Assembly: GCF_000577275.2 (NCBI RefSeq)
Contig: NZ_HG916855.1
Span: 1,426,001-1,490,000, forward strand
DNA: 64,000 nt
From: Rhizobium favelukesii
GTDB lineage: Bacteria; Pseudomonadota; Alphaproteobacteria; Rhizobiales; Rhizobiaceae
Reading direction: 5' to 3'
The notes under the pieces were generated by a model. It saw only the letters and a program-made list of their open reading frames with translations. It did no database searches and was not told where the DNA came from. A program made the position numbers and the translations under genes. Positions 26,801 to 36,479 of the stretch are shown piece by piece; position 1 is the stretch's first letter; every line of letters starts with the position of its first letter.

Positions 26801-28215
26801 TGTTTCGCCAGATCTCGACATACATGATTGCCAACGCCGTCTCGGCTTTGTTCGGGTTCGTCTCGGTCGTGCTCTTCACCCGCATACTGAGCCCGCACGA
26901 ATACGGCATCTATGTCGTCGGCACCGGTGTCGCCGGCGTCATATCGACCCTGCTGTTCGGATGGATAAAATTCTCGGTGCTGCGTTTCGATTCCGAAGGT
27001 GGATCGAAGGATGTCCGCACCACCGCGCTTTGCGCCTATGCGGGACTGATGCTTCTCAGCCCGCTCGTCATTCTCGCAACCTGGCTGATCGCCGAGGACT
27101 CGTCGACCTATGTCGTGCCTGCTGTATTCGTTGCCTTCATGGTCGGGCTGTTCGAGTTCGTGCAGGAGGTATTCCGCTCACGCCAGCAGACCGGCGCCTA
27201 CATGTGGTCGGTCATCCTGCGTGCTGTGCTGACGCTCATCTTCTCCGCCGGCCTGGTGACGGTGTTCGGCATGGGCGGGCAGGGCCTGCTCGTCAGCGTG
27301 GCCTGCTCCTATTTCGTGACCCTCTTGATCTACGCGCGAGATGTCTGGCGCCAGCCGCGCCATCCGTTCGATACCGGGCTGCTTAAAGATATGTTGCGCT
27401 TTGGCCTGCCGATGACCGCTTCGTCCTTCGTCTTCGTGCTGCACACGGTTCTCGACCGAATGATCATCGTAACCTTTATCGGCGAGACGGCCGCAGGCGT
27501 CTATGGTGCTGCTGCCGATCTCGTCCGGCAGATCATCCTGTTTCCCGGTGTCGCAATTGGCTCGGCAACGATTCCGCTGGCAATCCGTTTGCTGGCGCAG
27601 GATGGCCACAAGGCCACAAACCGGCATCTGATGCAAACGTCAGAGGTGCTGCTGACCGTGCTGATGCCGATGGTCGTTGGACTGGCTCTGGTGGCGCCTG
27701 GTTTTGCAAGCCTGATCCTTGGGGCCGAGTTTCGCGATGCGGCTGCCATCCTCATCCCGATCCTTGTCTTTGCCTGGCTGTTTCGCTCGATCTCCTACCA
27801 GTTCGTCCATGTCAGCTTTCAGCTGGCGAAGAAGCCGAGCCTTATGGGCGTGCAAGGCATGATCATTCTGGCAATCAACATCATCGGCATGTTCGTCCTC
27901 GTCCCGCGTTTTCAGCTTGTCGGCGCGGCATGGGCGCTGCTGATCGCAGAGATAGGTGGCGTGATCGCCGGGTACTTCCTGTCCTACCGCGCCCATCGCT
28001 TGCCACTCGACCTGCGCCCGATCGTCAAGGTCAGTCTTGCAACCGCTACGATGGCGGCACCGACCTTCATCGTCGTCAGGCATCCGACCGGCAATGCTGT
28101 CTTCGACTTGACTGTGCCAATCGTCACGGGCGTCGTCGCTTATGCGGCAGCCGCATTTGCGCTGAACCTCGCCGGCGTGCGCATCGCGCTGACGAGGCGA
28201 CTGCGGCCAGCCTGA
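26797..28215 (+). CDS. Wzx-type flippase (MATE/PST oligosaccharide transporter)
   Basis: A 472-residue membrane protein with about 12-14 helices of the polysaccharide transporter (PST/MVF) family. The N-terminal YMIANAVSALFGFVSVVLF and FTRILSPHEYG are characteristic, with a basic loop before helix 7. It overlaps the GH10 gene by four bases and is followed by the tandem hydrolase. It would flip the undecaprenyl-linked repeat unit built by the nearby glycosyltransferases to the periplasm. Confidence 0.88.
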   Translation: MMFRQISTYMIANAVSALFGFVSVVLFTRILSPHEYGIYVVGTGVAGVISTLLFGWIKFSVLRFDSEGGSKDVRTTALCAYAGLMLLSPLVILATWLIAEDSSTYVVPAVFVAFMVGLFEFVQEVFRSRQQTGAYMWSVILRAVLTLIFSAGLVTVFGMGGQGLLVSVACSYFVTLLIYARDVWRQPRHPFDTGLLKDMLRFGLPMTASSFVFVLHTVLDRMIIVTFIGETAAGVYGAAADLVRQIILFPGVAIGSATIPLAIRLLAQDGHKATNRHLMQTSEVLLTVLMPMVVGLALVAPGFASLILGAEFRDAAAILIPILVFAWLFRSISYQFVHVSFQLAKKPSLMGVQGMIILAINIIGMFVLVPRFQLVGAAWALLIAEIGGVIAGYFLSYRAHRLPLDLRPIVKVSLATATMAAPTFIVVRHPTGNAVFDLTVPIVTGVVAYAAAAFALNLAGVRIALTRRLRPA

Positions 28216-28363
28216 TCGGGGACACTGGGGTCTTGTAATCGAGCACGGACCAAAAGGTAAGATAACGCCACTGAGCTTCCGCGAATTCTTAACGCCTCAA
28301 GTATATCAGCGGGAGATACCTTCGGCGGGCACGCAATCGGAAGGCTAGGCAAGGGAGGCCGTG

Positions 28364-30157
28364 GTGAATCAGACTGGCATGAACTCCGACGAAGGAAAGG
28401 GGCGTTCTGCCTCGCAGCCGACGGTCTTCGGGTCGCATGCTGGCTTGTTTACGCCAGCCGATAATAACGCCCCCAAGAGCGATCTCGCAGTGCTTCTCCT
28501 CAACCCCTGGGGGATCGAGGAGATGTGCACGCGCCGGTTCTACCGTATCTTGGCGGAACGGTTCGCAGAAGTCGGCGTCGCGAGCCTGCGCTTTGATTAT
28601 CCCGGAACTGTGAATTCGCTCGACGAGACGTCGGCCGAACGCGGCTTGTCGGTGTGGTCCGAGGTGATCGGCAAGGCCGCCGAAGAACTCAAGATGCTTT
28701 CGGGCGCCCGAAACCTCGTGTTCATCGGCCAGGGCATCGGCGCCAGTCTCGCCCTCATGCAGGCGCATTTTGAGCCATCAGTTGCGGCGATTGCCCTTTT
28801 GGCGCCGGTGCTCAAAGGGCGTGCCTATCTGCGCGAACTTTCGTTGTTTTCGCGGCTCATTGATGATGGTCTCGGCATAAAGCAGGAGCTGCGCGATAGC
28901 GCGCCCGGGTCGATTGCTGGATTGCGCATGCCGCGCGCTGTGGCAGAAGACCTCAAGGCAGTCGACCTCAACGGCCTCGAAATTACCATCAAGCCACATG
29001 CCTTCTTGGCCGAGCGCCCAGGCTTGGAAGCCGACACGACGTTTCGCGACCGTCTCCAAGCCGCAGGCTGCCAGCTGCGCGCGACACCCTTTGCCGGATA
29101 TGATGCGCTTGTATCCAACCCGCTGAACCAGGAAATCCCTGACGCGCTCATCGATGAACTGATCGGGTGGCTGCAATCGCTGCCACAATATCAGGGCCGG
29201 AGTACGCTACCGGCCAAGAAGCCTTCGCCGATTGCATCGGTCAGTGCCGGTGCAATTCGCGAGACGGGCGTTCGCTTCGGTCCAAACGACCGGCTCTACG
29301 GGGTTTTGTGCGAGCCAACCGGTCATTCGATCGGCGTGACCGCCGTTATTCTGACGACGGCCTATGATCATGCGGCAGGTTGGGCCCGCTCCTCGGTCGC
29401 GCTTGCACGCGAGCTGGCGAGCGTCGGCGTTTCGTCCTTGCGCTTTGACAGCGCCGGCGTCGGGGACAGCCCGCCGGTCGCAACCCGTCGCAAACAGGTT
29501 CTCTATGACGAGGCCCAGATTGCCGATGCCGGCATGGCCCGCGACTATGTTGACAGTCTTGGCATAAGCGAACGCACGCTGCTGATCGGACGCTGCAGCG
29601 GTGCCTACGTCGCCTTCAGAAGCGCCCTTGCCGATCCGCGCTGGGACGCGTGCATGATCGTCAATCCGGTCGCGTTCCGTTGGCGCTTCAAGGGGCTCCC
29701 GAAGACGCTCAAGGCCTATATGAGGAATGCCCTGGATATCGAGACGGTTCGCCGCCTTTGGGCCGGCGACCTTGATCTGACCGCGGTAACCAAGAATATC
29801 TCCATGCGCCTCGTCGATCGGATGGCCGGCGGGCTGTCTCCCGTCTTTGCGCCAGCCATGCCGATCACGCAGCTCACGGGCCACGTTCATCGCGATTTTC
29901 AGGCCCTGGCCAACCGTGGCACCCCGCTTTCGATCATCTATACGGAAGGTGACGAGGGGCAGGAGATGTTCCGGGTCAACTTTGGCGATGCGGGTGAAAA
30001 ACTGTCTGCCTACCCCAATGTGCAACTGCATCTGTTTCCGGATGCCGACCATAATCTCACGCCGCTGCCGGCGCGTGAAAGGATGATTGAGCTGACAAAG
30101 CTGCAAGCTCTTTCACTTGTCAACCGTTGTCATGAGCAACGTGCGGCTCACGGCTGA
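28364..30157 (+). CDS. tandem alpha/beta-hydrolase protein of the polysaccharide locus
   Basis: A 597-residue cytosolic protein with two alpha/beta-hydrolase domains (about 40-275 and 310-590). Each has the FRYP/FDSAG-type oxyanion region (LRFDYPG; LRFDSAG). In domain 1 the nucleophile elbow reads GQGIG (near 122-126), so the nucleophile is a glycine and the domain looks inactive. In domain 2 it reads GRCSG (near 409-413), with cysteine as nucleophile, and a late histidine in FPDADHNLTP. Similar cysteine-elbow hydrolases accompany some exopolysaccharide/exosortase loci. GTG 28364 has GGGAGG six bases upstream (GTG 28361 is also possible). Its substrate is unknown; removal or transfer of acyl groups on sugars is a guess. 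Confidence 0.72.
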   Translation: MNQTGMNSDEGKGRSASQPTVFGSHAGLFTPADNNAPKSDLAVLLLNPWGIEEMCTRRFYRILAERFAEVGVASLRFDYPGTVNSLDETSAERGLSVWSEVIGKAAEELKMLSGARNLVFIGQGIGASLALMQAHFEPSVAAIALLAPVLKGRAYLRELSLFSRLIDDGLGIKQELRDSAPGSIAGLRMPRAVAEDLKAVDLNGLEITIKPHAFLAERPGLEADTTFRDRLQAAGCQLRATPFAGYDALVSNPLNQEIPDALIDELIGWLQSLPQYQGRSTLPAKKPSPIASVSAGAIRETGVRFGPNDRLYGVLCEPTGHSIGVTAVILTTAYDHAAGWARSSVALARELASVGVSSLRFDSAGVGDSPPVATRRKQVLYDEAQIADAGMARDYVDSLGISERTLLIGRCSGAYVAFRSALADPRWDACMIVNPVAFRWRFKGLPKTLKAYMRNALDIETVRRLWAGDLDLTAVTKNISMRLVDRMAGGLSPVFAPAMPITQLTGHVHRDFQALANRGTPLSIIYTEGDEGQEMFRVNFGDAGEKLSAYPNVQLHLFPDADHNLTPLPARERMIELTKLQALSLVNRCHEQRAAHG

Positions 30158-30506
30158 CGCGGATCGGTAGGCTCCGGTTGTCGTTACAAACGTCACACTG
30201 CTCAACATGCGCGGCCCCGCTGAGGTGATCTCGGGCTTTCATGGCGATCGGAATCGCAGAACCTCGGCTGTATTTCTGCCGCTCGAACGATAACCCACGT
30301 TGATAGGTGCAGATCGACAAACTGCAATCTATGCGGGAAGTCGCTTGGGTTGGCCTGACGGAATGGGCTTCGCGAGCGCCATTGTAGGCGCAAGGGTTTA
30401 GGCATTGTTTGGTCATATCTTGAATTAAGTCTTATGGTTTACCAATTTGTATACTTAAGCGTGAAGTTCACGCGACGCCTGATAAGCTTCAAATTGGGAG
30501 GTCATC
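30158..30506. other. 349-base intergenic stretch
   Basis: It holds the 3-prime end of the hydrolase locus and the promoter of the SPW protein gene. A minus-strand frame of 98 codons (30120-30416) contains a CDVCND motif but has no clear ribosome-binding site and overlaps the hydrolase end. I do not call it. Confidence 0.4.
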
Positions 30507-30866
30507 ATGGCAATCACCTTGATGGAAGGAAGGAAAAGGCAGGACTGGGCCAATCTGGTTCTGGCGGTTTGCTTGTTCGTCTCGCCGTGGGTTGTCGGTT
30601 TCGCGGCCGAGGCGATGCCGAGCTGGAATGCCTGGATCGTTGCCGTCATGCTTGCTGCGCTAGCCACAGCGGCGCTGTCGGCGTTTTCCGAATGGGAGGA
30701 ATGGGCAAATCTCGTGCTCGGCCTCTGGTTGATTGTGTCGCCCTGGGTGCTCGGCTTTGCGGCCAATGCGAGCGCGATGTGGACGGTTATCGTGCTTGGT
30801 GTGCTCGTTGCCGCCGTGTCGCTGTGGGCAGTCTGGGATGTTCATCATCCGCACGCCCACGCTTAG
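30507..30866 (+). CDS. SPW-repeat membrane protein
   Basis: A 119-residue inner-membrane protein with four transmembrane helices arranged as two similar halves. Each half carries the SPW signature (SPWVVGFAA near 33 and SPWVLGFAA near 85) preceded by WANLVL. It belongs to the SPW repeat family of unknown function. GGGAGG precedes ATG 30507. The histidine-rich tail (VHHPHAHA) is a small oddity that might bind metal. It is a single-gene unit bounded by a downstream hairpin. Confidence 0.85.
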   Translation: MAITLMEGRKRQDWANLVLAVCLFVSPWVVGFAAEAMPSWNAWIVAVMLAALATAALSAFSEWEEWANLVLGLWLIVSPWVLGFAANASAMWTVIVLGVLVAAVSLWAVWDVHHPHAHA

Positions 30867-30888
30867 CCAGGCCTGATCCGGTCGCCGC

Positions 30889-30924
30889 AGCGGTGGACCC
30901 TGTGAACTGAACGTGTCCACCGCT
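30889..30924. terminator. hairpin between the SPW gene and the antiporter gene
   Basis: A perfect ten-base-pair stem, AGCGGTGGAC with GTCCACCGCT, has a 16-base loop. It lies between the convergent SPW and antiporter genes. There is no U tract on either side, so intrinsic termination is not certain; it may simply protect the 3-prime ends of transcripts. Confidence 0.4.
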
Positions 30925-31045
30925 CAAATGATGGTGAAGTTCGATTCGCGATCGGCATTGATTCGCGAAGAGCAATACCCAATACCGATCGTGCTGTGGC
31001 GCCGACAGATCATGAGCAGGACGGATCATCAGCAGGCAAGGCCCC

Positions 31046-32176
31046 TCAAACTTCGAATATCAGCAGGAAGTAGGCGACGAAGAGAACGAGGTGCACGGCG
31101 CCTTGCATCAGGTGCGTGCGACCGCTCGCAAATGTGATGATGCTGAGAGCGAGCGTCAGGATGAGCATCACGGCATCGGTGCGCTCTAGGCCGAGCACGA
31201 CTGGATGGCCAGTGAGGTGACTGATGACCAGCATTGCAGGTACGGTCAGTCCGATCGTCGAAAGAACCGATCCCAGGAAGATGTTGACCGACCGCTGCAG
31301 ATGATTGGCGACCGAGGCTCGCACGGCGCTGATTGCCTCCGGTGTCGCGACGAGGACAGCCATGACGACGCCGCCCAGCGCTGCGGGAGCGCGAAGTGTC
31401 TCGATAAAATAATCGATTGGCGCAGCCAGCTGTTCGACCAGGAAAACGACGAGAGCCATGTAGGCAACCAACAGAATAACGGGCGGCCATAGAGGTCCTT
31501 CTGTGGTTCTGCCATGCCCACCCGCCGCCTCACCGGCATCATCGATGAAGAAGCCTCTATGGCGACCGGTCTGCAGCGTCAGGAACACGCCGTAGAGCCC
31601 AACGGAAATGAAGGCGAGAACCGTTTGTTGGACGGGGGAATAGGGCGGTCCATTTGTCGGATGCGTAAAATTCGGCATAATCATGCTGAGGGTTGCCAGA
31701 GGCACGATAACGCCGAGATAGGCGTTGGCGCCCTGCAGATTGTGGTGCTGCTCGTGCCGCCGCCAGCCTCCCATCAGCAAGGACAGGCCAACCATGCCAT
31801 TGAGGATGATCATCACGACGGCAAAAAGCGTGTCACGCACCAGCGTCGGGTTGCTTTCGCCGTGCCGCATGACCGCAGTAATGGCCATCACCTCGATCGA
31901 CGTAATGGCAAGCGTGAGGATAAGCGTCCCATACGGCTCGCCCAGTTGCTCCGCAAGATGATCGGCGTGGCGCACGACTGATAGTGCAGAACCAAGCACG
32001 ACTGAAAACAGCCAAACGAAAATAACTGCCAGCCATATCGGATTGGCAAGCAACCCGAAGAAAACCTCACCGAAAAGGAGGAACACGACGCTCGTCGCAA
32101 TGCTGACCAAAAGCAGCCATTCCCGGCGTATCAGCGCCAACCTGGGACGTTGCGGCACGGCCACTTCCGGGTTCAT
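31046..32176 (-). CDS. chaA: Ca2+/H+ antiporter, ChaA-like (CaCA superfamily)
   Basis: A 376-residue protein with about 11 transmembrane helices. The two inverted alpha-repeats typical of cation/Ca2+ exchangers are visible: LAITSIEVMAITAVM in the first half and VLVATPEAISAVRAS in the second, each with the essential glutamate. An acidic/histidine linker (HGRTTEGP) divides them. ChaA exports Ca2+ and also Na+ or K+ for protons. It is monocistronic. Confidence 0.85.
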   Translation of the reverse strand: MNPEVAVPQRPRLALIRREWLLLVSIATSVVFLLFGEVFFGLLANPIWLAVIFVWLFSVVLGSALSVVRHADHLAEQLGEPYGTLILTLAITSIEVMAITAVMRHGESNPTLVRDTLFAVVMIILNGMVGLSLLMGGWRRHEQHHNLQGANAYLGVIVPLATLSMIMPNFTHPTNGPPYSPVQQTVLAFISVGLYGVFLTLQTGRHRGFFIDDAGEAAGGHGRTTEGPLWPPVILLVAYMALVVFLVEQLAAPIDYFIETLRAPAALGGVVMAVLVATPEAISAVRASVANHLQRSVNIFLGSVLSTIGLTVPAMLVISHLTGHPVVLGLERTDAVMLILTLALSIITFASGRTHLMQGAVHLVLFVAYFLLIFEV

Positions 32177-32392
32177 TCTGCAGGTCCTCCTAGTCGTTTC
32201 GAAGAATACGCCACACCCCGGCCCGTCCGTCCACTCCCATCACTCAAGCCGGGCCTCACTGGGTTGATGCGGCCACCGGTCGCCTTGATTGCCGCTGATG
32301 GTGCGCAACCGTTTCCCGCTGACATAAATCCTTCATCTCAAAAGTCGAAATAGGCCCGACTATTGGTCGGTTCGATAATTGGGGAAGCGCAC

Positions 32393-33369
32393 ATGACGAC
32401 GTTGCAGCAAGTGGCGCAAAGAGCTGGTTGTTCGCTTGCGACGGCGAGCCGAGCCCTTAGGCTCAATGGTTCCGTTAGCGACGCGATGAGCCGGCGCGTT
32501 CGGCGCGCTGCCGCCGAGCTCGGCTACCGATCGACAGCTGCAGGTGGCAAGGTTGGCAGACGTCCCGTAATCGGCGTTCTGATCCCGAGCATCACCAATC
32601 CCGTCTTCTCCTCGTCCCTATCCGGTATCGAGAACAGGATGCTGGTTGGAGGTCACGGGGTTCTGATTGCGCAATCACACTATGAGCCCGCGCGGGAAGC
32701 GGATGCCATACAGGCGTTGTTGAACGACCGGCCGACGGGACTGATCCTGACTTTGTGCGATCCGTTGAGCACCAGAACTTACCGTCATCCATGCCGCCGA
32801 CCGTCCTCCTCGGCAACCTTCCGACAGAGATGTTTCCGGCCGCCGTCACCGTCGACAACTTCGGGGCGGGATACGAAGCGACGAAAATGCTCACCGCACT
32901 TGGCCACAAAGCAATCCTGTTTGTCTCCGGCACCTTTATCGCTTCCGATCGGGCGCGGCTGCGGCATGAGGGTTACCGGCAGGCGATGCTGGAGGACGGT
33001 GTCGCAGCGGTGGATCCGGTACAGATTGCCTTCGTTGGCGGCTATGACCAGCTCGATTTGAGCGCCGTCTTGGCCAGGTTTTCGCCAACCGCCATCATTG
33101 CCTCCAACGATCTTTTGGCTTTCGGGGTGATCGGGGCCTTGCGGCGCGAGGGACTTTGCGTGCCGCGCGATGTCTCGGTGGTCGGCTTCGACGGCATCGC
33201 AATCGGCCAGATGATGGATCCGCCGCTGACGACGATGGAAATGCCGGACGCCAGCATGGGGGCAACGGCCGCCTCGTTGCTCCTGGATATGGCCGAGAAC
33301 GCGGCACCTGCCCGGCATTTCGATATCGCCTATTGCCTGCGGCGCGGCGGAACAGTTCGCGCGATCTGA
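32393..33369 (+). pseudogene. LacI-family regulator disrupted by a frameshift
   Basis: The N-terminal helix-turn-helix (TTLQQVAQRAGCSLATASRA) starts at ATG 32393 and reads on to about 32770 (GLILTLCDPLS). The rest of the effector domain continues in another phase from about 32780 (LPSSMPPTVLLGNLP to the stop at 33369), with all the expected LacI strands (AIIASNDLLAFGVIGAL, VSVVGFDG). The change corresponds to one missing base in 32757-32800. As given, the gene makes a truncated protein of about 220 residues with a garbled end. It converges on the Ugp-like importer operon, which it presumably controlled. A sequencing error is possible. Confidence 0.8.
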
Positions 33370-33377
33370 AAAGCAAA

Positions 33378-33402
33378 ACCACCGCTACACGGGAGCGGTG
33401 GT
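33378..33402 (-). terminator. terminator for the importer operon (bidirectional position)
   Basis: A nine-base-pair stem ACCACCGCT/AGCGGTGGT with a seven-base loop lies between the convergent LacI gene and the binding-protein gene. On the minus strand the stem is followed by TTTTGCTTTT, so it should end the importer operon transcript. It may also serve the plus strand weakly. Confidence 0.7.
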
Positions 33403-33426
33403 CGTCGTCCTCATTCAGCTTGGCGA

Positions 33427-34691
33427 TCAGCTGCGTGGCAGCAGACGCTTTACTTCATCAGCAGCGTCGTCCAGCGCTTCCTGCGGCGTCGCGGACTGGT
33501 CGACGACACGCGAGGTGTTGTCGACGATCGTCTGTGTGACGCGAACACCATTTGCGCCCGGGAATGCGTACCACGCGATCATGCGCGGCATTTGCTTCAG
33601 GCCGGCCTGGAAGAGCGGGTTCTGTTTGTAGAAGTCACCGAGATATTCCGGGGATTTCGCGGCCAGCTCGTTGTTCGGCACATAGCCGGTGCCGGGCACG
33701 ACGACTGAGGCGCCATAGGGGCCAGCGGCAAACTTGGCGAATTTCCAGGCGGCGTCCTGCTTGGCGGCGTCATGGGTCAGGATGACGACCGCGTTGCCGC
33801 CGGTCGGCAACTTGCCATTCACCGGATCGATCAGCGGGATTTCGGCCGTGCGCAGGTCAAACTTGCCGCCGACATTCTTGATCGTGTTGCGCAACGCGCC
33901 GGTCGTCTGGAAGGCAAAGCCAACCTTGCCGGCAACGAAGGCCTGCTCGCCGGCGGCCTTGGTGAAGACAGGCATGCCGGCTTCCTTGACCATGCGGTCG
34001 ATAATGGTCATCGCCTTCTGGCCTTCCGGACCGTTGAAGCCAACGCTGCTTTCGTCTTCGCTCAGCATCTTTCCGCCGGCGCCGAACAGAAGCGCGGAGA
34101 ACATCCAGTCGTCGCCCTGCCAGCGGAAGTCGATGGAATCACGCCGTTGCCAAGCGCCTTGATCTTGGCGCCAAGTTCGATGACCTCGTCCCAGCTCGTC
34201 GGCGGATTGTCCGGGTTGCCGCCTGCGGCCCTCACCAGGTCGGCATTGTAATACATGATCGGGTTCGAGGTCGCGAAGGCGAGGCCGACCTGCTTGCCGT
34301 TCACCTGCGCGAGCTTCAGGATGTTGTTCGAGAAGCCCTGTTCCGCCATGCTGTTGTCCTTGGCGATCAGCGGGTCCATGTCGACCGGGATGTCGCGTTC
34401 ATTGGCCATGCGCAGGCGGTTGAGACCGATGAAGGTCAGGTCCGGCATCTCGGGCGTGCCGACTTGGCGCATGATCGTCTGGATACCTTCCTCGTAGGTC
34501 GCCGACGGGTTTGCAAACTGGATCTTGATGTCAGGGTTTTCCTCCATGAACTTCTTCGAGATCGTGTCCATCACGTCCTTGAAGAAACCCGGCATCGGAT
34601 AATGCACGGTCAGTGTCGTCTCGGCATGGGCCGGAAGCGACACCGTCATGGCGACCGCGGCAGCGGCGAGTATCTGGGTGAAATGCTTCAT
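33427..34691 (-). pseudogene. ABC transporter substrate-binding protein disrupted by a frameshift
   Basis: The N-terminal part (ATG 34691, AGGAG upstream; signal peptide of 23 residues ending PAHA) reads to about 34143 (ALGNGV). The rest resumes one base out of phase at about 34137 (through WQGDDWMFSALLFGAGG to the stop at 33427). The join corresponds to one missing base within 34137-34143. Restored, it is a normal UgpB/family-1 solute-binding protein of about 420 residues. It is the last gene of the operon whose other four genes are intact, so as written the importer lacks its receptor. Confidence 0.82.
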
Positions 34692-34716
34692 CGGGTGGCT
34701 CCTGGGTTCAGACCGG

Positions 34717-35553
34717 TCAGCCCTTGAGACCGGTCATGGTGATGCCCTCGACGAAGCGTTTCTGTGCCAGCAGGAAGGCGGCGACGAGGGGGAAGGTGAT
34801 GATGAGAGCGGCTGCCATCAGCGCGCCGTAGTCGTCTCCGGCCTCCGCGGCGCGGAAATAGAGAAGCCCGAGCGGCGGTGTGGCATAGGCCGGGTTCGAG
34901 ATGACGATCAGCGGCCAGTAGAGGTCGTTCCAATGCGCCACGACCGAGAAGATCGCAAAGGCGGTGATCGCCGGCCACGCGTTCGGTACGATGACGCGCG
35001 CGATGATGCCAACCTCCATCATGCCGTCGAGGCGGGCTGCATGGATCAGATCGTCCGGGATGGAGCGGAAGAACTGCAGGAACAGGAAAATGCCAAAGAC
35101 CGAGATGGTGAAGGGCGCAACCAACGCAAAATAGCTGTTCAGGCCACCCACCTTATCGAAGGCGACATAGAGCGGCAGCGCGGTTGCATGGATGGGGACC
35201 AGCAGGCCGAGCATGACCAGCACCATCATCGCGCGGGCCGCCCGGAATTTGAGCTTCGCCATGGCATAGGCACAGGGGACCGCGATTATCACCTGGATGG
35301 CAAGGATCAGCAGGCAGACAATCACGCCGTTGAAAAGCAGGTTGCCCATCGAGACGCGCGACAAGGCCTTTGTGAAGTTCTGAACATAAAACCATTGCTG
35401 CGGGACGAGCGACAACGAGGACGTGAAGATGTCGCTCTGTGCCTTGCCGGCCGTCGAGACCATGAAAATATAGGGCGCGAGGAAAACGAGCGCGCCAAGG
35501 CTCAGGATTGACAGCCGAACGATCCGGGCGAGGGGGAAGGTGTTCGCGCTCAT
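34717..35553 (-). CDS. ABC transporter permease, MalG/UgpE type
   Basis: A 278-residue membrane subunit with six helices. The EAA-type loop near residues 185-205 (HAARLDGMMEVGIIARVIVP) contacts the ATPase. It starts at ATG 35553, overlapping the upstream permease stop by four bases. The open frame continues far upstream in the same phase, but that region belongs to the other permease. Part of a phosphoesterase-linked Ugp-like importer. Confidence 0.88.
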   Translation of the reverse strand: MSANTFPLARIVRLSILSLGALVFLAPYIFMVSTAGKAQSDIFTSSLSLVPQQWFYVQNFTKALSRVSMGNLLFNGVIVCLLILAIQVIIAVPCAYAMAKLKFRAARAMMVLVMLGLLVPIHATALPLYVAFDKVGGLNSYFALVAPFTISVFGIFLFLQFFRSIPDDLIHAARLDGMMEVGIIARVIVPNAWPAITAFAIFSVVAHWNDLYWPLIVISNPAYATPPLGLLYFRAAEAGDDYGALMAAALIITFPLVAAFLLAQKRFVEGITMTGLKG

Positions 35554-36479
35554 GTGTAGTGCACCTGCCGGTCCTGGATACGGTACTGCAGGAACATCAG
35601 GACGACCAGAATGGCGAGGAAGACGACGGTCATGGCCGAGGCATAGCCGACGCGCAGATAGACAAAGCCTTCCTGGTAGATCGTAAAAAGAAGCACTTCG
35701 GAGGCCTTGTTGGGGCCGCCCTCGGTCAGCGTCTTGACCGTTTCGAAGACCTTGACCGAGTTGATGATGCTGATCGTCGTCACGAAAAGTGTCGTCGGCC
35801 CGAGCATGGGCCAGGTGACGAGACGGAAGCGATCCCAGCCTGAGCGGGCGCCATCGACTGCCGCTGCAGCATAGAGTTCGCGGGGGATGGCGGTGAGGCC
35901 TGCCAGGAAGAGCACCAGGTTGAAGCCCACCGACTGCCAGATGCCGATGATCGACAGGCCATAGAGTACGGTGCTCGATGCGCCGAGCCAGTTCGGGCCC
36001 TGGATGCCGATTTGCGACAGCATCGCGTTGACCGGGCCGATGGTCGGATGAAAGAGATATTGCCAGACCGTCGCCATGGCGACGAGCAACGAGGCGACGG
36101 GCAGGAAATAGGCTGTCCTGAAGAAGGCGCGGCCGAACCCCTCGGCTTCGATCAGCATGGCAAGGCCAAGCGCCATGAAAATCGAGACCGGAGTGACGAT
36201 CGCCGTATAGACCGTCGTATTCCAGAGCGAGCGCTTGAAGGTGCGATCGGTCAAGAGCTCTGCGTAATTTTCGACGCCGACGAACTTGAAGCCCGCATAA
36301 CCGAGCTCGAAATCGGAAAAGCCGAGCGCGATCACTGCTGCGACCGGCACAAGGATGAAAAGGAAGACGAGCACGATCGCCGGCAGGGACAGCAGCCAAG
36401 CCGTCCGGGCTTCATGGCGCTCGGCGGTCCTGGACGGGGCATGTGCGATGACGCCCGAGGCTGCGGCACTATCGGCCAT
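35550..36479 (-). CDS. ABC transporter permease, MalF/UgpA type
   Basis: A 309-residue membrane subunit with six or seven helices and an EAA loop containing LYAAAAVDGARSGWDRFRLV. It overlaps the ATPase gene by 11 bases upstream and the second permease by four bases downstream, so the set is translationally coupled. The start at ATG 36479 is chosen because the extended frame upstream lies inside the ATPase gene. Confidence 0.88.
   Translation of the reverse strand: MADSAAASGVIAHAPSRTAERHEARTAWLLSLPAIVLVFLFILVPVAAVIALGFSDFELGYAGFKFVGVENYAELLTDRTFKRSLWNTTVYTAIVTPVSIFMALGLAMLIEAEGFGRAFFRTAYFLPVASLLVAMATVWQYLFHPTIGPVNAMLSQIGIQGPNWLGASSTVLYGLSIIGIWQSVGFNLVLFLAGLTAIPRELYAAAAVDGARSGWDRFRLVTWPMLGPTTLFVTTISIINSVKVFETVKTLTEGGPNKASEVLLFTIYQEGFVYLRVGYASAMTVVFLAILVVLMFLQYRIQDRQVHYT

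Noticed and set aside
34717..36399. Single 560-codon permease frame
   Set aside because: Only the part from ATG 35553 is permease sequence; the upstream part is an out-of-phase reading of the MalF-type gene.
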